Source: Nymphaea colorata
Lineage: Eukaryota; Streptophyta; Magnoliopsida; Nymphaeales; Nymphaeaceae
Length of the DNA: 10,968 nt
Reading direction: 5' to 3'
Assembly (NCBI RefSeq): GCF_008831285.2
Contig: NW_022204781.1
Location: forward strand, 1 to 10,968
Below are positions 1 through 9,500 of the stretch, in pieces. Every line of letters begins with the position of its first letter. Position 1 is the first letter of the stretch. Under the pieces are notes generated by a model. That model was not told the DNA's origin. It worked only from the letters and a program-made list of their open reading frames with translations, and made no database searches. Both the position numbers and the translations under genes were made by a program.

Positions 1-131
1 TTTGATGATCTGACTTATTTTTCGCTTCATCCCGAAGAGTAGCAACGTTTTCTCGCCATAATATCTATTTCTGAGCTACTGGTGTACCCATGAGGAAGGA
101 ACTAATCCATCCAAATGAGCAAAAATATGTA

Positions 132-371
132 TCAGGCAGGCCAGTTTTCCATCAGTATTACTGCTTTCATCTTCTGTTCTGTTTCTGTGAGCTCTGGAGG
201 ATAGATATGATTGGTTTTTATGGATCCACCCCTTCCGTTCTTTTCGGTATTTTTAAATTTGGGCACAGAATAAACAAAATCAATATGAGAAATAAATTTT
301 ATATTTGAACTACAACCAGACGTTTCTTATGATTCTTCAATAATAACAATATCCAAATAATTTTCCCCCAT
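132..371 (-). CDS. candidate divergent gene, unknown product (79 aa, 3' end uncertain)
   Basis: With TAA/TAG read as Gln and TGA as stop, the minus strand opens at ATG 371-369, directly after an in-frame TGA, and runs 79 codons to TGA 134-132. It begins MGENYLDIVIIEESQETSG and uses one in-frame TAA as Gln. The composition is protein-like: mixed, charged, with no low complexity, no signal peptide and no membrane segment. I do not recognise a family. The 3' end is uncertain. A 60-nt GT...TTAG segment (161-102) could be an intron that keeps the frame and leads to TGA at 29-27, giving about 94 residues. A one-base loss near 141 would instead open a frame running off the left edge. An open frame of this length is not rare by chance when only TGA stops, so support comes from composition, the start position and head-to-head placement with the large gene. 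Confidence 0.4.
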
Positions 372-462
372 TCAGGGCTTATTTTCTTTCCCTACGATTG
401 CCCACTGATGGCAACCGATGCTTTATTGGCTTTATTTAATAAGATTTTATATAATTACCTTA
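372..462. promoter_or_regulatory. short divergent intergenic spacer
   Basis: About 91 bp separate the two proposed start codons (371 minus, 463 plus). The plus-strand side is very AT-rich, including a TATATAAT-like run at 448-455, while the gene body is close to half GC. An in-frame TGA at 406-408 closes the plus-strand frame upstream, so the large gene cannot start before 409. Head-to-head genes with a short AT-rich gap would have to share a promoter region. No specific factor site can be assigned, and the TATA-like run is too close to ATG 463 to be a convincing TATA box for that start. Confidence 0.3.
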
Positions 463-540
463 ATGATTCAAATAAAACAGAAGCCAATTCTGCTTGCACT
501 GTTCCTGATGCAGTTAGTCCTCAGTCTCCACACGCAGACG
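463..540 (+). other. signal peptide
   Basis: The first 26 residues have a short polar, lysine-bearing n-region (MIQIKQKP), a hydrophobic core ILLALFLMQLVLSL and a polar end (HTQT) near a plausible cleavage site. This routes the product into the secretory pathway and fits the many sequons and CxxC pairs downstream. The exact cleavage site cannot be fixed by eye. Confidence 0.7.
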
Positions 541-3500
541 CACCAATAACTACCTCAAAGATACAATTAGGACGCCTATCTCGAGGCCTTGCAAGCCCGC
601 CAGAACAAACTCAACGATAGCATGATCAAAATCAAACAAAGAATAGACACCCTCAAGCAAATACTCAATAACCCTGATCTCACCCCAGACGAATAGGTAG
701 CCAAGCTCCAGGAAGGAATGGCCGAGGAAAGAGATGCATTATACAATGTTGAGGTCTTCTTGGACTTGCCCTTCAGCCTCGCTCCGTGCAACTGCACCCG
801 TCTCACAGAAGAGCAAAGGGCTGCCCTGCTAAAATAGGTCAAGGAGGTCAGCGACAGTCTCACCCTTCTCAAGAACCAAATCGTCGAGTGTGAGAACTGC
901 ACAACCACTGCTTAAATGAGCTTCTAAATACAGAGATAACAAAATTACCTGGATATCATCTCCGAACTACTCAACTCCAATTGCACCAAAGTGCCCAACG
1001 AGCTTCCGCCGCAGAAGGCCACCGGCCTGGTCGACCTCAGTGAGAGCATGTATAAGAATAACCTGCAGGCCAAGAACTGGCAGTTTGGAAATATTACTGA
1101 ATAACAGTACAGGTTGCAGGTCTTCGCCCAAAGCATCAAATACAACTTGACCAGTTGCCCCATCACCTCTCCATATGTCAATCAACAGACCCTCCAGTGC
1201 TTTGATTGCCCACGGGACTCGAATTATAGCCTTGGAGAACAGACCTGTATATGTCCTGATCCCTTGTTCTACAATTACACAGACAATTAATGCTGGAGGA
1301 CCTGCCGGAAGACCGAAGTATACAACAAGCAGACCAGGCAATGCGATAGAAAGCCGAAGGTGACTGCTCCAATGCCCAATAATACTGAAAGTGTATGCCG
1401 ACCAACAAGCCTGTGTGGAATAAGGTCAACAAGATATGCGAGGCTTGTCCTGAAAAACTTCCGCACTTCAGTAAAAAAACTATGAACTGTACTGGTTGCC
1501 CCAAGAGTACCGTTTGGAACCAAACTGAGAAGAAGTGCATCAAGAATTGCACTGAAGGGACTAAGTTGAATGAACAGACTCAACTGTGTGAGAAAATATA
1601 GAAATGCAAAGAGCCTACGCCTTACTGGAATGAGTAGGATTTGACATGTTAGGGATGTCCCGATGGAAAATATTGGAATACCTCTCTAAATGAATGTCTC
1701 AACAAGTGCACTCCAGAGCAGTATTCAACCTAACAACTGGTGAATGCTAAGCAAGAAAGGTATCTAAATCCGTTTGTGATAACGTCAAACCGATATGGAA
1801 TCCTGATACGTATTCTTGCTACTCTGTCCAGCTGATACGCCCCTTTGGAATTAGACTGAAGAAATATGTGACTAATGTCCTGAGGAATATCCAGTCTTCA
1901 ATTATACTTCATCGAAATGCGAAGAGAAGATATGTCCGGTGGGAGAGAAATGGAATATCAAAAAGATAAAATGCTCGAATTTGACTGGAGTTTGTAAGCC
2001 TTATGAAGAATACTCTTCTATAATGAGAAATGCGAGAAAAGATGTGAAACATATGAGGTCTACAATCAAACCAGCAAGATATGCAGCACATTAATTGTGA
2101 TGATGCAAAGCCAATATGGAATGATGTGAAGCATATCTGTGAAGAATGTGATTAAAAAACTCCCATTTGGAATAGCACAGCAAAGGTGTGCCAATTGTGT
2201 CCAAAGTAAACGCCTTTCTGGAACAAGACTTTGAAATTATGCGAAGAATGCAAAGAAACTGCACCCATCTATAACTTTACATCGAGGGCGTGCCAGCTCT
2301 GTGATCACACAACTCCTACTGGAACAAAACAGTCAAAAATGCGAAGAGTGCAAAGATACAGAACCCGTTTACAATTCGACTTCAAGAGCATGCCAAATGT
2401 GTGACAAGTCCACACCCTTCTGGAACAAACCGCAAAGAAATGTGAGGAGTGTAAGGACACAGAGCCAGTGTATAACTTTACGTCAAGAGCATGCCAGCTC
2501 TGTGATCATACGACTCCTTTCTGGAACAAAACAGCTAAAAAATGTGAGGAGTGCAAGACACTGACCCTGTATATAACTTTACATCGAGGCTATGCCACCT
2601 TGTGACAAGGCCACACCCTTCTGGAACAAAACAGCTAAGAAATGCGAAGAATGCAAAGATATCGATCCAGTCTACAACGCTACTTCAAGGTTATGCCAGC
2701 CTTGTGACAAATCAGTTCCCTTCTGGAACAAGACTGCCAAAAAGTGTGAGTAATGCAAAGAAACAGATCCCGTTTACAACGCAACCACCAGGACATGTCA
2801 ACCATGTGATAAGTCCACACCATTCTGGAACAAGACAGCTAAAAAATGCGAGGAATGTAACGATATAGATCCTGTATACAATTTTACCTCAAGGCCTGCC
2901 AACCTTGTGACAAGTCTACTCCTCACTGGAACAAGACTGCTAAAAAATGCGAGGAATGCAATGACACAGACCCTGTTTATAACTTTACTTCAAGAGCATG
3001 CCAACCATGTGAAAAATCAACTCCTTTCTGGAATAAAACACTGAAATTATGCGAAGAATGCAAGGAAACTGCACCCGTGTATAACTTTACTTCAAGAGTA
3101 TGCCAACAGTGTGATCACACAACTCCATTCTGGAACAAAACAACCAAAAAGTGCGAAGAGTGCAAGGATACAGAACCCGTTTACAATTCGACTTCAAGAG
3201 CATGCCAAATGTGTGATCATACGACTCCATTCTGGAACAAGACCGCAAAGAAATGCCAAGAGTGCACGGAGGCAGATCCCGTTTACAACGCAACCACCAG
3301 GACTTGCCAGCCATGCGACCATACAACTCCATTCTGGAACAAAACAGCTAAAAAGTGCGAAGAATGCAAGGAAACTGATCCAGTCTACAACGCCACCACA
3401 AAGATTGCCAACCATGCGACAAGTCTACTCCTCACTGGAACAAGACCACCAAGAAATGCGAGGAATGCAGTGATATTGACCCTGTCTACAACGCCACCAC

Positions 3501-6500
3501 CAGGACTTGCCAGCCTTGCGATAAGTCTACGCCCTTCTGGAACAAGACTGCCAAGAAGTGTTAGGCATGCAGTGAAGCCTCACCCGCTTACAACGCTACT
3601 ACAAGGACATGCCAACCATGTGATAAGGAATCACCCTTCTGGAACAAGACTTCCAAAGAGTGCGAAGAATGCGAGGACCCAACGCCAGTCTACAACGCCA
3701 CCACAAAGACATGCCAGCCATGTGACAAGTCAGCTCCTCACTGGGATGAAGTGCTGAAGAAGTGCCAAGAATGCAAGGAACCGACTCCTGTCTATAATGC
3801 TACTTCCGAAACATGCCACCCTTGCGACAACTCAACTCCTCACTGGAACAAGGCCTTGAAGAAGTGCGAAGAATGTGGTGAAGCAGATCCCATTTTCAAC
3901 GCTACATCAAGAGCCTGCCAGCCATGCGACAAGTCTTCTCCTTTCTGGAACAAGACCGCAAAGAAATGCCAAGAGTGCACCGAGGCAGATCCCGTTTACA
4001 ACGCAACCACCAGGACTTGCCAGCCATGCGACCATACAACTCCATTCTGGAACAAAACAGCTAAAAAGTGCGAAGAATGCAAGGAAACTGATCCAGTCTA
4101 CAACGCCACCACAAAGACTTGCCAACCATGCGACAAGTCTACTCCTCACTGGAACAAGACCACCAAGAAATGCGAGGAATGCAGTGATATTGACCCTGTC
4201 TACAACGCCACCACCAGGACTTGCCAGCCTTGCGATAAGTCTACGCCCTTCTGGAACAAGACTGCCAAGAAGTGTTAGGCATGCAGTGAAGCCTCACCCG
4301 CTTACAACGCTACTACAAGGACATGCCAGCCATGTGATAAGGAATCACCCTTCTGGAACAAGACTTCCAAAGAGTGCGAAGAATGCGAGGACCCAACGCC
4401 AGTCTACAACGCCACCACAAAGACATGCCAGCCATGTGACAAGTCAGCTCCTCACTGGGATGAAGTGCTGAAGAAGTGCCAAGAATGCAAGGAACCGACT
4501 CCTGTCTATAATGCTACTTCCGAAACATGCCACCCTTGCGACAACTCAACTCCTCACTGGAACAAGGCCTTGAAGAAGTGCGAAGAATGTGGTGAAGCAG
4601 ATCCCATTTTCAACGCTACATCAAGAGCCTGCCAGCCATGCGACAAGTCTTCTCCTTTCTGGAACAAGACCGCAAAGAAATGCCAAGAGTGCACCGAGGC
4701 AGATCCCGTTTACAACGCAACCACCAGGACTTGCCAGCCATGCGACCATACAACTCCATTCTGGAACAAAACAGCTAAAAAGTGCGAAGAATGCAAGGAA
4801 ACTGATCCAGTCTACAACGCCACCACAAAGACTTGCCAACCATGCGACAAGTCTACTCCTCACTGGAACAAGACCACCAAGAAATGCGAGGAATGCAGTG
4901 ATATTGACCCTGTCTACAACGCCACCACCAGGACTTGCCAGCCTTGCGATAAGTCTACGCCCTTCTGGAACAAGACTGCCAAGAAGTGTTAGGCATGCAG
5001 TGAAGCCTCACCCGCTTACAACGCTACTACAAGGACATGCCAACCATGTGATAAGGAATCACCCTTCTGGAACAAGACTTCCAAAGAGTGCGAAGAATGC
5101 GAGGACCCAACGCCAGTCTACAACGCCACCACAAAGACATGCCAGCCATGTGACAAGTCAGCTCCTCACTGGGATGAAGTGCTGAAGAAGTGCCAAGAAT
5201 GCAAGGAACCGACTCCTGTCTATAATGCTACTTCCGAAACATGCCACCCTTGCGACAACTCAACTCCTCACTGGAACAAGGCCTTGAAGAAGTGCGAAGA
5301 ATGTGGTGAAGCAGATCCCATTTTCAACGCTACATCAAGAGCCTGCCAGCCATGCGACAAGTCTTCTCCTTTCTGGAACAAGACCGCAAAGAAATGCCAA
5401 GAGTGCACCGAGGCAGATCCCGTTTACAACGCAACCACCAGGACTTGCCAGCCATGCGACCATACAACTCCATTCTGGAACAAAACAGCTAAAAAGTGCG
5501 AAGAATGCAAGGAAACTGATCCAGTCTACAACGCCACCACAAAGATTGCCAACCATGCGACAAGTCTACTCCTCACTGGAACAAGACCACCAAGAAATGC
5601 GAGGAATGCAGTGATATTGACCCTGTCTACAACGCCACCACCAGGACTTGCCAGCCTTGCGATAAGTCTACGCCCTTCTGGAACAAGACTGCCAAGAAGT
5701 GTTAGGCATGTAGTGAGCAAACACCTGTCTTCAATCCTGAAACTAACTCTTGTTAATAATGCTTATCATATCTTGTCTGGAATAAAACCCTTCAAGAGTG
5801 CGTAAGTTCTCATAGCACAACACCAGGCAAGATAGGAACCCAAAATCCCCAGTATCCAATAACACTAATACAACTGCCCCTAATAAAACGACTCCTAACA
5901 AGTCTGAACCAAACATGACCACTCCTAATAAAACAGATTAAACAATACCACTTCGAATAACACAAACAATACTGTCCCACATGTGACAACTCCTAACAAA
6001 ACTTAGCCAACGACTCCCAATAAAACAACACCCACCACACCAAACAAGACAGAGCCAACAACACCCAATAAAACAGAACCAACAACACCTAACAAGACAG
6101 AGCCAACAACACCCAACCAACAACGCCCAACAAGACAACACCCACCACACCCAATAAAACAGAGCCAACAACACCAAAAAACAGACAACAACGCCAACAA
6201 GACAACAACCACACCCAAAAAACAGAGCCAACAACACCCAATAAAACAGAGCCAACAACGCCCAACAAGACAACCCACACACCCAATAAAACAGAGCCAA
6301 CAACACCAAACAAGACAGAGCCAACAACACCCAATAAAACAGAACCAACAACGCCCAACAAGACAACCCACCACACCCAATAAAACAGAACCAACAACGC
6401 CCAACAAGACAACACCCACCACACCCAATAAAACAGAGCCAACAACACCAAACAAGACAGAGCCAACAACACCCAATAAAACAGAACCAACAACGCCCAA

Positions 6501-9500
6501 CAAGACAACACCCACCACACCCAATAAAACAGAGCCAACAACACCAAACAAGACAGAGCCAACAACACCCAATAAAACAGAACCAAAACGCCCAACAAGA
6601 CAACACCCACCACACCCAATAAAACAGAGCCAACAACACCAAACAAGACAGAGCCAACAACACCCAATAAAACAGAACCAACAACGCCCAACAAGACAGA
6701 GCCAACAACACCAAACAAGACAGAGCCAACAACACCCAATAAAACAGAACCAACAACGCCCAACAAGACAACACCCACCACACCCAATAAAACAGAGCCA
6801 ACAACACCAAACAAGACAGAGCCAACAACACCCAATAAAACAGAACCAACAACGCCCAACAAGACAGAGCCAACAACACCCAATAAAACAGAGCCAACAA
6901 CCCCAACAAGACAACACCCACCACACCAAACAAAACAACTCCAAATGAAACAACACCCAACAAAACAACTCCAAACCAAACACATCCAAGCAACAATGGC
7001 ACAGAACCAGGAAAAATAGGAACTGGAACGCCTCCTATTACTCATCCAGAGAATAATCAGACTAAAAATAACACAACGCCTGTTACCACGCCTAACAAGA
7101 CTGAAACAAATAATACCACTCCAAACGCAACTGAACCAAACAAGACAACTCCAAACGTGACAACTCCTAACAAGACATAACCAAACAATACAACTCCAAA
7201 CGTAACAACCCCGAATAAAACTAAAGAGAATGAAACCACACCTAAGACTTAAGAATGCATTGAGCCAGCTCCTGTTTACAACACCACCACAAAGACTTGC
7301 CAACCATGCGACAAGTCTACTCCTCACTGGAACAAGACCACCAAGAAATGCGAGGAATGCAGTGATATTGACCCTGTCTACAACGCCACCACCAGGACTT
7401 GCCAGCCTTGCGATAAGTCTACGCCTTCTGGAACAAGACTGCCAAGAAGTGTTAGGCATGCAGTGAAGCCTCACCCGCTTACAACGCTACTACAAGGACA
7501 TGCCAACCATGTGATAAGGAATCACCCTTCTGGAACAAGACTTCCAAAGAGTGCGAAGAATGCGAGGACCCAACGCCAGTCTACAACGCCACCACAAAGA
7601 CATGCCAGCCATGTGACAAGTCAGCTCCTCACTGGGATGAAGTGCTGAAGAAGTGCCAAGAATGCAAGGAACCGACTCCTGTCTATAATGCTACTTCCGA
7701 AACATGCCACCCTTGCGACAACTCAACTCCTCACTGGAACAAGGCCTTGAAGAAGTGCGAAGAATGTGGTGAAGCAGATCCCATTTTCAACGCTACATCA
7801 AGAGCCTGCCAGCCATGCGACAAGTCTTCTCCTTTCTGGAACAAGACCGCAAAGAAATGCCAAGAGTGCACCGAGGCAGATCCCGTTTACAACGCAACCA
7901 CCAGGACTTGCCAGCCATGCGACCATACAACTCCATTCTGGAACAAAACAGCTAAAAAGTGCGAAGAATGCAAGGAAACTGATCCAGTCTACAACGCCAC
8001 CACAAAGACTTGCCAACCATGCGACAAGTCTACTCCTCACTGGAACAAGGCCACCAAGAAATGCGAGGAATGCAGTGATATTGACCCTGTCTACAACGCC
8101 ACCACCAGGACTTGCCAGCCTTGCGATAAGTCTACGCCCTTCTGGAACAAGACTGCCAAGAAGTGTTAGCATGCAGTGAAGCCTCACCCGCTTACAACGC
8201 TACTACAAGGACATGCCAACCATGTGATAAGGAATCACCCTTCTGGAACAAGACTTCCAAAGAGTGCGAAGAATGCGAGGACCCAACGCCAGTCTACAAC
8301 GCCACCACAAAGACATGCCAGCCATGTGACAAGTCAGCTCCTCACTGGGATGAAGTGCTGAAGAAGTGCCAAGAATGCAAGGAACCGACTCCTGTCTATA
8401 ATGCTACTTCCGAAACATGCCACCCTTGCGACAACTCAACTCCTCACTGGAACAAGGCCTTGAAGAAGTGCGAAGAATGTGGTGAAGCAGATCCCATTTT
8501 CAACGCTACATCAAGAGCCTGCCAGCCATGCGACAAGTCTTCTCCTTTCTGGAACAAGACCGCAAAGAAATGCCAAGAGTGCACCGAGGCAGATCCCGTT
8601 TACAACGCAACCACCAGGACTTGCCAGCCATGCGACCATACAACTCCATTCTGGAACAAAACAGCTAAAAAGTGCGAAGAATGCAAGGAAACTGATCCAG
8701 TCTACAACGCCACCACAAAGACTTGCCACCATGCGACAAGTCTACTCCTCACTGGAACAAGGCCACCAAGAAATGCGAGGAATGCAGTGATATTGACCCT
8801 GTCTACAACGCCACCACCAGGACTTGCCAGCCTTGCGATAAGTCTACGCCCTTCTGGAACAAGACTGCCAAGAAGTGTTAGGCATGCAGTGAAGCCTCAC
8901 CCGCTTACAACGCTACTACAAGGACATGCCAACCATGTGATAAGGAATCACCCTTCTGGAACAAGACTTCCAAAGAGTGCGAAGAATGCGAGGACCCAAC
9001 GCCAGTCTACAACGCCACCACAAAGACATGCCAGCCATGTGACAAGTCAGCTCCTCACTGGGATGAAGTGCTGAAGAAGTGCCAAGAATGCAAGGAACCG
9101 ACTCCTGTCTATAATGCTACTTCCGAAACATGCCACCCTTGCGACAACTCAACTCCTCACTGGAACAAGGCCTTGAAGAAGTGCGAAGAATGTGGTGAAG
9201 CAGATCCCATTTTCAACGCTACATCAAGAGCCTGCCAGCCATGCGACAAGTCTTCTCCTTTCTGGAACAAGACCGCAAAGAAATGCCAAGAGTGCACCGA
9301 GGCAGATCCCGTTTACAACGCAACCACCAGGACTTGCCAGCCATGCGACCATACAACTCCATTCTGGAACAAAACAGCTAAAAAGTGCGAAGAATGCAAG
9401 GAAACTGATCCAGTCTACAACGCCACCACAAAGACTTGCCAACCATGCGACAAGTCTACTCCTCACTGGAACAAGGCCACCAAGAAATGCGAGGAATGCA

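Larger units (their letters stand above)
3230..5710 (+). repeat. 714-bp higher-order repeat, block 1 (about 3.5 copies)
   Basis: From about 3230 the array becomes a tandem repeat with a 714-bp period: the same GTGCTGAAGAAGTGCC anchor occurs at 3751, 4465 and 5179. Each unit is 238 residues, that is 14 modules of 17 residues or 7 pairs of 34, with 28 Cys as 14 CxxC pairs. Copies look identical over long stretches, synonymous positions included; visible exceptions are ACG/ACC near 3265, CAA/CAG in the module at 3613/4329/5041, and one-base losses at 3405 and 5546. Each unit contains one TAG (3562, 4276, 4990, 5703) where a sister module has CAA. The block ends within the module after the TAG at 5703. 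Confidence 0.92.

Noticed and set aside
90-308. Plus-strand 72-codon ORF upstream of the big gene.
   Set aside because: Its Phe/Tyr/Cys-rich composition looks less natural than the minus-strand frame over the same bases, it shows no signal or motif, and an open frame of this size is expected by chance.
1360-3410. Programmed ribosomal frameshifting (as known in Euplotes) to explain the slips.
   Set aside because: No common slippery motif is shared by the sites. The needed shift is the opposite direction from Euplotes +1 events, and the TAR=Gln code differs from that of Euplotes (TGA=Cys).
5858-7250. Ciliate telomere or subtelomeric repeat in the C/A-rich tract.
   Set aside because: There are no tandem CCCCAA or CCCCAAAA units; the 24-bp unit translates to a regular PTTPNKTE pattern in frame with both flanks.
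5938-7474. Long minus-strand ORFs rich in Leu, Val, Cys, Trp and Gly resembling a repetitive membrane protein.
   Set aside because: They are the complement of the A/C-rich 24-bp repeat, where few stops can arise in any frame. The plus strand carries the continuing sequons and joins the Cys-rich blocks on both sides.
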